A stretch of DNA of 34,579 nt from a virus, in the IMG/VR virus record IMGVR_UViG_3300044638_000582, positions 1 to 34,579 of that record; one strand, given 5' to 3'. The notes beneath the pieces were generated by a model that saw only the letters and a program-made list of their open reading frames with translations, was not told the origin of the DNA and made no database searches. This document shows, one piece after another, positions 8,966 to 18,100 of the stretch. Each line of letters begins with the position of its first letter. Within the stretch, counting starts at the first letter, position 1. The translations under genes and the position numbers were made by a program.

Positions 8966-9484
8966 ATGGCATTACCAAACAAAGTTTTACCCGGCTTTTC
9001 AGCCGCAATGTGGATGCAAACAACAGCCACGCCCACGCCGTTTACCACTGCTAATTTGGCGGTTTGGACAGCGCAAGTTGCAACCATTGTTGGCACAAGT
9101 GCTGGCGGTACAGGCGCAAGCGGCACACAACTTAACGTGGAAGCAGTACCCGCGTTTGGTCAAGATGATGCCGTGGCGAATTTCATGGTCGCTGGTTCAC
9201 GCCAAAGCGACAAGATTCCTACGCAATCCGCACCGACTTCAATGACCATTACAGCGGCTTGGAATCCGAGCGATGCTGGTTTGTTGTTGATTCGCGGCGA
9301 TGCGTACAACGGCACGATTGACCGCACCTATGTTGTTTCTGCTTATGACGGCACAAACACCGTGGCTTATGCGTTTAATGGTCGCGTGGGTCAATTCCAA
9401 ATTGATGCACAGCCGGGCGCGGAAGCCAAGTGTGTGTTTACCATTCACCCGCGTGGCAATCAGTACGGCTGGAGTAATTCCTAA
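8966..9484 (+). CDS. Tail tube (major tail) protein, copy 2
   Basis: This 172-residue paralogue of the preceding product has its own AGGAG site. Within the 46-residue identical block, 29 of 46 codons differ synonymously from copy 1, so the duplication is old and the protein sequence is under strong constraint. An eight-residue-longer variable N-terminal part carries a TSAGGTGASG loop. It may build a mixed tube or a specialised end of the tube. Confidence 0.82.
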   Translation: MALPNKVLPGFSAAMWMQTTATPTPFTTANLAVWTAQVATIVGTSAGGTGASGTQLNVEAVPAFGQDDAVANFMVAGSRQSDKIPTQSAPTSMTITAAWNPSDAGLLLIRGDAYNGTIDRTYVVSAYDGTNTVAYAFNGRVGQFQIDAQPGAEAKCVFTIHPRGNQYGWSNS

Positions 9485-9687
9485 TGAAGGTCGCTGACGC
9501 TGTTGAAGTGTTGGCGACCACTTATCAATCCTTAGATGCGGTGGCTCAAGGGTTGGAAGTGAAAGCTAGCGAGGTGGCTACGGCGCTTGCAAAAGCAAAA
9601 CCCGACACGGCTGAATTTGTTGCTTTGACAATTCTTGCCCGATACAACCCAGTGGTTGCCCCTGTTGTTGAACAAACCGCAGAGTAA
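9484..9687 (+). CDS. Small helical protein of unknown function, tail region
   Basis: This 67-residue Ala- and Val-rich product is probably mostly helical (DAVEVLATTYQSLDAVAQGL), with no recognisable domain. Its ATG overlaps the stop of the second tail-tube gene (TAATG), indicating coupling. It could be a small tail-assembly accessory protein; nothing in the sequence decides this. Confidence 0.65.
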   Translation: MKVADAVEVLATTYQSLDAVAQGLEVKASEVATALAKAKPDTAEFVALTILARYNPVVAPVVEQTAE

Positions 9688-9690
9688 AAA

Positions 9691-9930
9691 ATGACAGACA
9701 CGACAATACAGAATTCCAACGACTTGCTTAACTTTTTGGTGACACAAGCCGAAAGCCGCAAGGATTGGTTTGGGTTCACACAGCAAAAAATGACCGCTGT
9801 CAGTCTCGCCCATGAGATTGCGGCGCGTCATGCTGACAAGATGACACCCGAAGAAGTGGTGGAATACGCCAAAGAATTGAATGAACTTTTGTTCCATCGC
9901 CTAATTAAACCCGGCGCATGGAGGCTTTAA
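9691..9930 (+). CDS. Small hypothetical protein, tail region
   Basis: This 79-residue, probably all-helical product has an amphipathic stretch (TPEEVVEYAKELNELLFHRL) near its C-terminus. It starts 3 nt after the previous gene and its stop is followed at once by the next ATG, so it is part of the tightly packed tail operon. I do not recognise a family. Confidence 0.65.
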   Translation: MTDTTIQNSNDLLNFLVTQAESRKDWFGFTQQKMTAVSLAHEIAARHADKMTPEEVVEYAKELNELLFHRLIKPGAWRL

Positions 9931-10479
9931 ATGTCCGTAAAAATAAAGCTGGAAGGCATTGGAAGCGTATTCCAAGCGTTTGAACAATTAGCCAACGAGA
10001 TTGGCGACAAAAAAGCCACCAGCAAAGTGCTTGTGCCATCGGTGCGCGAAGCCATGAAACCAGTATTGTCAAGGGCGCAAGCCAACGCACCAATAGACAC
10101 TGGCGGCTTAAAATTGTCTTTACAAATTGAAGCGCGGCGACCAAGCAAACGTGACCGCCGAAGCAAATACATCACGCAAACAGATACAGTGATTGCAACA
10201 GTCACCACCGCATCAGGAAAAAAACTTGCCCAAATGAGTGAAGGCGCTGGCTTGATAAAATCGCGCAGACGATTATTGAAGATGGGCGCAACCGCAGAAC
10301 AAGCGGCGGCATTTGAAGGCTTTAAAAGCGATGCTCGCGCCATGTCACAAGAATTTGGCTCGGCACATAATGGCCCACAACCATATTTGCGACCAGCCTT
10401 GGAAAGCATGGCGCAAGAAACAGTTAACACATTGGGCAGAGTTTTAGGCAGACGGATACAACAATTCAAGAGGACATGA
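9931..10479 (+). CDS. HK97 gp10-like neck/tail component
   Basis: This 182-residue basic protein has the hallmark APIDTGGLKLSLQ segment (residues about 51-63) of the HK97 gp10/gpZ-like family, preceded by the helical REAMKPVLSRAQANAP. These proteins act at the head-tail interface or in tail completion. GGAGG precedes the ATG by a good distance. In HK97 the gp10 gene lies before the tube gene, so its placement after the two tube genes is a mild rearrangement. Confidence 0.8.
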   Translation: MSVKIKLEGIGSVFQAFEQLANEIGDKKATSKVLVPSVREAMKPVLSRAQANAPIDTGGLKLSLQIEARRPSKRDRRSKYITQTDTVIATVTTASGKKLAQMSEGAGLIKSRRRLLKMGATAEQAAAFEGFKSDARAMSQEFGSAHNGPQPYLRPALESMAQETVNTLGRVLGRRIQQFKRT

Positions 10480-10480
10480 C

Positions 10481-10960
10481 ATGACACGCTTAACAAATGC
10501 GCTTGGCAAGCGATACGAAGAAAACAAAAACAAAATCTTTACACGCAAATTTGAGCTTGGTGGACACACGTTTAAAGTTCGTGTGCCATACGTTCACGAA
10601 TCCGATGAAATTTACAGGCGCATTGCCGAACCAGATGCGGAACAAGTAGAGGCGGCGTTCCAAGAAATGACTGCGCCTTTGCAAGCGGTAAAAGACACCG
10701 CAACAGAATTCACTTTTGTTGATGACGATGTGTTGGTTGAGGGTCGGTCATTGCGTATGGCGGCAAAGCAGAAAATTCAAGTGGAAATTCAAATCACTGA
10801 ATTCTTTAAGTTGCTGGTTCCAGAAGTTGAAAACGAAACGCTGGAAGATTTGACCTACGAAGAAATAAAAGCTGAATTCCCAATGTCGGTGCAGATGCAA
10901 ATGTTGGAAAAGATTTCCGAAGCCATCAGCCCAACATATAAGGAAGCGCGGGGAAACTGA
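10481..10960 (+). CDS. Tail assembly chaperone gpG-like
   Basis: This 159-residue acidic protein directly precedes a frameshift extension and the tape measure gene, the conserved position of lambda gpG. The N-terminal half has beta strands (KFELGGHTFKVRVPY) and the C-terminal half is helical and acidic. The last codons GGA AAC TGA overlap the heptamer GGGAAAC, so a fraction of ribosomes should shift to -1 and make the longer gpG-T form of about 280 residues. Chaperones of this type coat the tape measure during tail assembly and are absent from the virion. Confidence 0.85.
   Translation: MTRLTNALGKRYEENKNKIFTRKFELGGHTFKVRVPYVHESDEIYRRIAEPDAEQVEAAFQEMTAPLQAVKDTATEFTFVDDDVLVEGRSLRMAAKQKIQVEIQITEFFKLLVPEVENETLEDLTYEEIKAEFPMSVQMQMLEKISEAISPTYKEARGN
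10951..10957 (+). other. Programmed -1 ribosomal frameshift slippery site
   Basis: GGGAAAC is a perfect X-XXY-YYZ heptamer in phase with the gpG frame (G GGA AAC), ending right before the gpG stop TGA at 10958-10960. After slippage the ribosome pairs on GGG AAA and reads CTG ATT GGC into the downstream frame. That frame is open from 10942 (in-frame TAA at 10939) to 11320 and has no good start of its own. Lambda uses the near-identical GGGAAAG at the same gene position. Confidence 0.9.
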
Positions 10961-11322
10961 TTGGCTCATTGAAAAAGCAAGTGGTTTCCGCGATGATTTT
11001 CAATGGGCATACACAAGAAACAATAGCGGGGTTGGATGACATGACAATGGCACAAATACAGACAATGTACGCTGATGGCATGGTGGGCAACCGAGCCACT
11101 ATTAACCTGCTTGGCGCATTAACAAATGGCGTGTTTAACTATATGCGGGCGGCTAATTCACCAGCGTATAAGCTAGCCAACATTATTGGTAGTGCGTATG
11201 ATTACCTCTACCCGCCGTTAAGTGCAGAGGAATTGAAACAACAAGCCAATGAGCAATTATTGGCGTTCATGACGCAAGCACCGGGCTTTTCCGCAGACAG
11301 ATTTGGGGTGAACAATGGCTAA
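10957..11322 (+). CDS. gpT-like frameshift extension of the tail chaperone
   Basis: This frame encodes about 121 residues joined to gpG by the -1 shift at 10951-10957. Read alone, the earliest candidate start is a TTG at 10969 with no ribosome-binding site, which argues against a free protein. The segment is helical (DMTMAQIQTMYADGMVGNRA, then SAEELKQQANEQLLAFM). It would recruit the tape measure protein as lambda gpT does. Its stop overlaps the tape measure start by 8 nt. Confidence 0.82.
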   Translation: MIGSLKKQVVSAMIFNGHTQETIAGLDDMTMAQIQTMYADGMVGNRATINLLGALTNGVFNYMRAANSPAYKLANIIGSAYDYLYPPLSAEELKQQANEQLLAFMTQAPGFSADRFGVNNG

Positions 11323-13405
11323 TATGCTTGGTCGCTTGGGTGTTGTTTTAGGCTTAGACAGTGCCGAATTTGTCATGGGCATTGACCGCGCTGGCAAGAA
11401 GCTAGAACAATTTGCCGCCAAAGCTGATGAGTATGGCAAGTACGCCGCCACTGCTTTCACGGTCTTGTCTATTGCGGCCATCAAATATGCTGATGATATT
11501 GCCGATGTTGCTGATGCCAACAATGTAGCCATTGACACAGTTGTGAAACTGCGTTCAGCATTGCAAGACACTGGAGGCGATGCCGACAAAGCTGGCATTA
11601 TGCTGTCCGCGTTTACAAAATTTATTGATTCAGCGGCAAACGGTTCTTTTGAAGCGCAAAAAACATTCCAAGCGTTGGGCGTGTCGTTTAAAGACATTGG
11701 CACATTGTCGCAAGAAGAATTGTTGGGCAAAGCCTTAAGAGGGTTGGAAAGCATTGAAGACCCAATTACGCGCAACGCAAAAGCAATGGAGTTGTTTTCC
11801 AAAGCCGCAAAGGGCGTGGCGTTTGATGCGTTTGCTCAACAAATGCAAACAACCAGCCAAGCAACATTGGCGCAAGTCGAAGCCGTTAAAGCTGGCGCGG
11901 AAACGTGGGGGAACTTTGAAAAAATAGTCCGCAAATTGCAATTGGCTTTGGTCGAAGCACTTGGTCCAAGTTTGCGGGCAATCAATAGTCAAATGTCGGA
12001 GGAGATGTTTCCGAAGCTGACATTGTTAAATAAGGTTTTGAATTTCATTGCTAGCAATGCTTTCAGTGCGGGACAGGCTATTGATGCACTTGGCGCGGCT
12101 TTGCAAAACATGGCTGGTCGTTCATTGATTATGCAAACTTACGGCGAATCCGCAAAAGGATTTGCTGAGATGAAAAAACTCAATGACGAATATTTTAAAT
12201 TCCTAGACAACCAGCGCAAAGCGCAAGAACAATTCGACCGTGAATTGTCAAGCGTGAAACAAGGCGGTTCTGGTCGCGGAATGTTGGGCTATGAAGCATT
12301 TGGCAAAACGCCTATTTCGCGTGAAACTACTGTTGGCGTTGACAGCAAACAGCAAGCCGCGCTTGCAAAGATGGCAAAAGAAATAAAAGACCGTCAGGAA
12401 TACCACAACAAACTCATTGATGAAAACATCAAGAAAAATCAAGAGTTGTACGAAAAAGAGTGGAATGCGCTGACAAAGAAAACAGAAAAACTTGAAGACA
12501 TACAAAAGATACAAGACGCGGCTTACATGGCAATAAGTCGACAACAAAGTTTGAGGTCAGCACAATTAGATTACGACAGAGAAATTTTGTTGTTAAACAC
12601 AAAAAACAAAGATTTGCAAACCTATGAATTAAAATACGCGCAAGAAATTTTGTCTATTCGCACAATGTTTTTGCAAAACGAAAAAAACATAAACGAAAAT
12701 GACCAATTAAATGATGTGTATAAAAAACAAAGAATAGAAGAAGAAATTGTCTTGCGCGACAGGTCAATTGCTCAAGCAAGGGAAGCGTTAGACATTGCAC
12801 GACAAGAATCCGAAGGCTCATTCCAAAAAGGTTTTGGCAAAGGTTTCGATGAGTTTGTGCGGAATATGCCTAACCAACTTGAGCTTGGCAAACAAACATT
12901 TAACACGCTGATGAGTAGCATGGAATCTGCTTTGCAGAATTTTGTGCGTACTGGCAAATTCAGTTTTAAAGATTTTGCAAGAAGCCTGATTCAAGACATG
13001 ATTATGATTCAGGCGCGAGCGCAAATGATGAGCATGATGAAGGGCATTTGGTCCATGTTTGGCGGCGGTACGCCAAGCGTTGACCTTGGCTATGGCGGTG
13101 GCAGTAGCGGCGCAGTCGGTATAAGCGGATTTGCGGATGGTGGAAGCCCACCAGTAGGCAGAGCATCGTTGGTTGGCGAGCGTGGCCCTGAGTTGTTTGT
13201 GCCGCGCACGGCTGGAACAATCATTCCAAACAATCAACTTGCAAGCGCGATTGGCGGTGGACAAACAGTTAACTACAATGGCCCATACATTGCCAACATG
13301 AGTGCAATCGACACGCAGTCAGGCGCACAATTTTTGGCTAAAAACAAGCAAGCTGTTTGGGCAACTTACCAATCAGCCAATCGCAGTATTCCTGTGACGA
13401 GGTAA
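11315..13405 (+). CDS. Tail tape measure protein
   Basis: This 696-residue protein sets tail length and probably helps DNA entry. It has long helical and coiled-coil segments (about 370-500), a hydrophobic FKDFARSLIQDMIMIQARAQ region near 550, and the typical C-terminal FADGG...GRASLVGERGPELFVP block of lambda-type tape measures. At roughly 1.5 angstrom per residue it would specify a tail near 100 nm, a family-based estimate. The ATG lies inside the end of the gpT frame, with GGGGTG upstream. Confidence 0.93.
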   Translation: MANMLGRLGVVLGLDSAEFVMGIDRAGKKLEQFAAKADEYGKYAATAFTVLSIAAIKYADDIADVADANNVAIDTVVKLRSALQDTGGDADKAGIMLSAFTKFIDSAANGSFEAQKTFQALGVSFKDIGTLSQEELLGKALRGLESIEDPITRNAKAMELFSKAAKGVAFDAFAQQMQTTSQATLAQVEAVKAGAETWGNFEKIVRKLQLALVEALGPSLRAINSQMSEEMFPKLTLLNKVLNFIASNAFSAGQAIDALGAALQNMAGRSLIMQTYGESAKGFAEMKKLNDEYFKFLDNQRKAQEQFDRELSSVKQGGSGRGMLGYEAFGKTPISRETTVGVDSKQQAALAKMAKEIKDRQEYHNKLIDENIKKNQELYEKEWNALTKKTEKLEDIQKIQDAAYMAISRQQSLRSAQLDYDREILLLNTKNKDLQTYELKYAQEILSIRTMFLQNEKNINENDQLNDVYKKQRIEEEIVLRDRSIAQAREALDIARQESEGSFQKGFGKGFDEFVRNMPNQLELGKQTFNTLMSSMESALQNFVRTGKFSFKDFARSLIQDMIMIQARAQMMSMMKGIWSMFGGGTPSVDLGYGGGSSGAVGISGFADGGSPPVGRASLVGERGPELFVPRTAGTIIPNNQLASAIGGGQTVNYNGPYIANMSAIDTQSGAQFLAKNKQAVWATYQSANRSIPVTR

Positions 13406-13408
13406 CAA

Positions 13409-14089
13409 ATGAGCTTGCAATCTATCCTTGCCATTGCGGAAAGCGTGTCAATCAATGACCATAAATTTGCTGGTCAAATGTTGTCGCGCAATATGCGAAT
13501 TAGCACATCGGAAATTCTGACTGTACAGCCATTCCAGTTTGGCATAAAGCCGATGAATTATTTGCTGTATTCTCAGAATCGTTCTGTGCTTTCATCGCTA
13601 CGCACGGCGGACCGAATCACCGAGCAATACCTTAGCTTTGGCACAACTGGATGGGTTAACTACATCGCGTACCAAGGCGACATGACTGCCCTGCAAGCTG
13701 GTGCAACAACCATTGAAGTCGGCACGGCAAACAAGACAATTGTGCTTGGCACGTTGCCATCTATTAGTTCCAGCTTGTTCATTGTTAAGATAGGCGACTT
13801 CATACAGATTGACCGATACGCTTACATCGCCACGGCAAACGTCCAGCGCGGCGGCATGACAACGGTAAACATTCCAGTACACCGAACCATCATGACCACT
13901 GTGGCGGCTCAAGCGCCAGCCGTAGTGGGTCAATACGGCACGACAGTCAGCTTGGGTGGGTCTACCTACACAGGCATCACTTTTCCTGTGGTGTTGCGAG
14001 AATATCCTAGTTACAACCTTGTGCCAATGACCAATGATTCTTTCATTGCATGGGATGGTGCTTTTAACGCTTACGAGGTTGTGCTGTGA
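13409..14089 (+). CDS. Minor tail / distal tail protein
   Basis: This 226-residue beta-rich protein directly follows the tape measure, where the distal tail protein that opens the tail-tip complex is encoded (gpM/Dit position). It has aromatic-rich strands (EQYLSFGTTGWVNYIAYQGD) and a C-terminus naming no enzyme motif. The start has a GAGGTAAC site, and the stop overlaps the GTG of the next gene. The role is inferred from order and fold style. Confidence 0.65.
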   Translation: MSLQSILAIAESVSINDHKFAGQMLSRNMRISTSEILTVQPFQFGIKPMNYLLYSQNRSVLSSLRTADRITEQYLSFGTTGWVNYIAYQGDMTALQAGATTIEVGTANKTIVLGTLPSISSSLFIVKIGDFIQIDRYAYIATANVQRGGMTTVNIPVHRTIMTTVAAQAPAVVGQYGTTVSLGGSTYTGITFPVVLREYPSYNLVPMTNDSFIAWDGAFNAYEVVL

Positions 14090-14691
14090 ACGTCATTGCA
14101 CCAGTTGTAGGAACAAACGTCATCCGCTATGCGGACTTTGTGCGCTTAACAACGGCATCGGCAACTTATCGGTTTGCCACTACGCCCACTGCGGTGACGG
14201 TTTCTGCGGTGGACGCAAGCCCATTCACAGGTTTGAGCCAATTGGTCAAAATTGGGCAAGCACAGCGTGACATTAAAAGCACCGCTAACGAGACCACAAT
14301 CACGCTGGTGGGCATAGATACGGCTAACCTTTCCTTGGTATTGGGCGCAGGGATTAAGGGCTCACAAGTTGAAATATGGCACGGCTTCTTTGATGCCAAT
14401 AACCAATTGATTACCACTGGCGGCACAGGCGGCTTGTATCAATACTTCACAGGATTTGTTAACAGTTACAGCATTAGCGAACAATTCATGGAGGAGATTC
14501 GCGGCTATGTTGGCACAATCACAATCAGCGCATCCAGCATCCAGCTTGTTTTGCAAAACAGAACGGCTGGTCGCTACACCAACGACAATTCATGGAAGCA
14601 ATATGCGCCGACAGACACCAGCATGAATCGTGTTAACTTCATTCAAACAATTAATTACCAATTTGGGAAAAACGCATCAGCCAATTCATAG
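14086..14691 (+). CDS. Tail tip/baseplate hub protein (DUF2163-like, tentative)
   Basis: This 201-residue protein starts at GTG with a 4-nt overlap (GTGA) with the previous stop. It is beta-rich, with a block (SQVEIWHGFFDANNQLI then FTGFVNSYSISE) resembling the DUF2163/gpL-type proteins placed between distal tail and tip proteins. The segment after residue 125 (FMEEIRGYVGTITISASS) resembles a hub-domain strand pair. The assignment is by position and motif style. Confidence 0.6.
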   Translation: MNVIAPVVGTNVIRYADFVRLTTASATYRFATTPTAVTVSAVDASPFTGLSQLVKIGQAQRDIKSTANETTITLVGIDTANLSLVLGAGIKGSQVEIWHGFFDANNQLITTGGTGGLYQYFTGFVNSYSISEQFMEEIRGYVGTITISASSIQLVLQNRTAGRYTNDNSWKQYAPTDTSMNRVNFIQTINYQFGKNASANS

Positions 14692-14699
14692 GATAAAAC

Positions 14700-15146
14700 A
14701 TGATAAGACAAGCCAACAAATACGACATGGACGCAATCGTGCGGATGCTCAAAGCGTATCGCGACAAAGCACCAACCCAATTTCTGCGAGACAGTGCCAA
14801 CCAAGAACACATCGAGAAAATGCTTAACAACATCCTTGCTGGCGCGGGGTTTGTTTTGGTTGCTGTTAAGGAAGATGAACCAATTGGCATGGTGATTGCC
14901 GCACAGCATCCAAACATTTGGAATCCCGAGGTAATGCAAGTCAGCGAAATTGCTTTCTGGGTAGACGAAGAACACCGAGGCGGCAAGATTGCCCATCGGT
15001 TGCTTCATGCGTACATCCAACAATGCGAGGAATGGAAGCAAGAAAACCGCATCCAATTTTTCTCGCTGAGTAAAATGCACAACAGTCCCGACCTGTCGTA
15101 TGACAAGTTCGGCTTTGAAAAGTTGGAAGAAACTTGGATTAAATAA
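14700..15146 (+). CDS. GNAT-family N-acetyltransferase
   Basis: This 148-residue GNAT protein should transfer an acetyl group from acetyl-CoA. An N-terminal helix pair is followed by the strand block FVLVAVKEDEPIGMVIAA, then SEIAFWVDEEHRGGKIAHRL, whose R93-G94-G95-K96-I97-A98 is the acetyl-CoA pyrophosphate-binding loop, then the late YDKFGFEK motif. It lies inside the tail operon between hub and tip genes, so its substrate might be a tail protein, but nothing in the sequence names it. A GGATAAAAC site precedes the ATG. Confidence 0.88.
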   Translation: MIRQANKYDMDAIVRMLKAYRDKAPTQFLRDSANQEHIEKMLNNILAGAGFVLVAVKEDEPIGMVIAAQHPNIWNPEVMQVSEIAFWVDEEHRGGKIAHRLLHAYIQQCEEWKQENRIQFFSLSKMHNSPDLSYDKFGFEKLEETWIK

Positions 15147-15147
15147 A

Positions 15148-18100
15148 ATGCCCGGTTCAATAATTGTTGCCGCTTTTTTGCCTTCGTTGACAGGCTTTGC
15201 CGCGAGTGCGGCGGCGTTTGCCATCAATATGCTTGCGTCTTCAATTATTGCTAAGTCATTTTCGCCATCATCCAACCAAAACTCCACAAATGGCGATGCG
15301 CTAAACCCCGGCAGTCCAATCCAGATTCCTCCCGCTGGCGATAACAAAATTCCAGTGGTTTATGGTTCGGCATACGTTGGCGGCACAATTACAGATTTGT
15401 CTATCACCAGCGACTACCAGAATATGTATTATTGCCTTGCGTTAAGCGAGGTCACCAATACAGAAAACGGCGGCACACCAGACACAATTACTTTTGGCAA
15501 CGTCTATTGGGGCGGCAAGCGCGTTGTGTTCCAAGGCAACGGCTACACAGTTGCATCTTTGCTGGATGAATCTACTGGTCTGTCGGACACATCGGTGAAC
15601 GGCAAATTAGAGTTTTATTTTTATCGCAATGGCTCTACCAACCCAACCAATTCACCATTTTTTGCTTATGGCCCACAAGTCATGGGCAACACTAGTTTGG
15701 TCTACAAATGGGACAACACCAAGCTAATGACCAATTGCGCGTTTGTAATTATCAAAATCCGATATTCACAAAGCGCAAACTTAACAGGCATTCAGCAAAC
15801 AAGATTTCAAGTCACCAATTCGCGATTTGCACCGGGCGATTGCTTTAGCGATTATTTGTTTTCTACGCGATATGGCGCGGCTGTGCCTACGGCAAACATT
15901 GACAGCACAAGCCTGACCGCGCTGAATGTTTATTCCGCGCAATTGTTTTCATACATAACATACACATCTGCTGGCGCAACGCAGGCGCGTTTTAGGTTTG
16001 ATGGCGTATTAGAAACACAGCAACCCATCATGACCAATCTGCAATTTATGGCTACGTGCTGTGATTGCCTTTTGAAATACAACGAGATAACAAACAAATG
16101 GGGCGTTGTTGTTCAAACGCCTACTTATACAGTTGCAATGGCATTGAACGACAGCAACATTGTTGGCCCAATCAACGTGTCGCCTTTGGACATTGCTTCA
16201 TCATTCAACATTGCAGAAGTTAAGTTTCCTGATGGCACAGCACAGGACAGTTTCAATACGTCCACTTTTAATTTGGCTGTGCTGAATCCTTCTTTGTTGT
16301 ATCCAAATGAACCAGTCAACAAGCAGACAATCAGCTTGCCATTGGTTAACAACAACGTGCGGGCGCAATTGCTTGCCAACCGATTCCTTGAGGCTTGCCG
16401 CGATGATTTGCAAGTCCAATTAACTATTGGATATGTTGGCTTGCAACTGGAAGCTGGCGATATTGTCAGCATCACAAATGACAATTATGGTTGGACGGCA
16501 AAGCTGTTCCGCGTGTCTCGCGTTGTTGAGAATTTTGGCGATGATGGAAGCATCACAGCATCATTGACTTTGACCGAATACAACTCAACAGTCTATGACG
16601 ATAAGAACATTACGCAATTTACGCCATCGCCCAACACTGGATTGGCAAGCCCATCTACGTTTGGTACGATTCCAACGCCATCGGTTGCGGCAAATTATCC
16701 CAACGATGCAAATCCTTATTTTGTTGTAAACATTAACACATCTTCCGATGGCATTGTTGATTACGTGGAATGCTGGTATTCAGCGTATGCAAGCCCGACA
16801 ACAGCGCAAAGAATCTTTGCTGGTACTTCAGCCATTGCGTCCGATGGCAACCCATACGACCCAAACACACCGCTGACAATTACGCTGACAGACATTGCCG
16901 CTGGCAATTGGTATTTCTTCACGCGCATGGTTAACGGCTTGGGTTCGAGCGTGTTTAGTTCGCCTTCACCAGTATTCCAATGGCGACCAACCACATTTAC
17001 TTATGCCAATCAATACGTAATTGTAGCTTATGGTGATGACCTTGTAGGCACAGGCATTTCCTCATCGCCAACAGGCAAGAATTATTACGGTTTATACAAT
17101 TCAACATCCACTACTTACAGCGCGGTTGCATCTAACTACACATGGTATTTGGCGCAACCTACATTTGGCACGGCTAACAAACTTTGCTACATAAACCGCA
17201 CAGGGCGCAAGTTTAGTTTTGGAACAGCACCAGCGGTATACGCGGCGGCTACGGCGGCATATGTTCCCGCGTCCACGTTTGACAATTCAATTTGGTCGGC
17301 ATTGGCTGATGGAATCAACTACATAGATTTGGATGTGCGGACTGGTCAGTTAACGCGCACAGGCACAACATCGGTTGGTAGTGGTCAGATTGCTATTGCC
17401 AACAATCCCGATGGCACTTTGGTCGGCGCTTTAGCACCGTTCCTTGATTTTGGTGGTTCGTCAACTTTCACTAGTTCTGTTTCCACATTGACGATTGATA
17501 TTTATGGTCGCGTGGTAGGTATTATCCCGCCTGATGGTTTTTATTATTCATCGCAAGATTTTTCTGCCACGGCTGGTCAAACTGTATTCACGCCGACAGC
17601 GCGACAAGCAGGTTACATCACAGGTCAGGACTTGGTTTATCGCAACGGCATATTGTTGGATACATCTGAATACACCGAGACAAGCACCACAGTCACAATG
17701 AACACGGCTTGCGCGTTGGGTGAATACGTTGCCATTGTTTCATTCCGTTCTGTTGCCGCACAAAACAGCTACCAAAATTTAGGCTTGCTATATTCCAGTG
17801 GGACAGGCACAACCACGTTGACTTATACAAATTTGCCTCATGCGCTTATTTTTGCTGGCGATAAATTAACTTTTGCTAACACTGGTTCGCCAACGCAATA
17901 CACAGTTTCCAGCATTAACTACACGACCAAACAAATTGTGTTTACTGGTACGTTCACAGCTACGGCTGGTGCTTCAATCTATCGGTTTAGAGCGGCATCA
18001 TCCACCTATCCATCGTTCAGCAGATTTACTGTCGATTTGTCTGCGGCTTCTTCATACACGCCAACAACTTACCAACTTGTTTCTGGTTCGGAAATATTTT

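Noticed and set aside
10969-11322. Independent TTG-started gene
   Set aside because: It has no ribosome-binding site and the frame continues upstream to a perfect slippery heptamer at the gpG end, so it is annotated as a frameshift extension.
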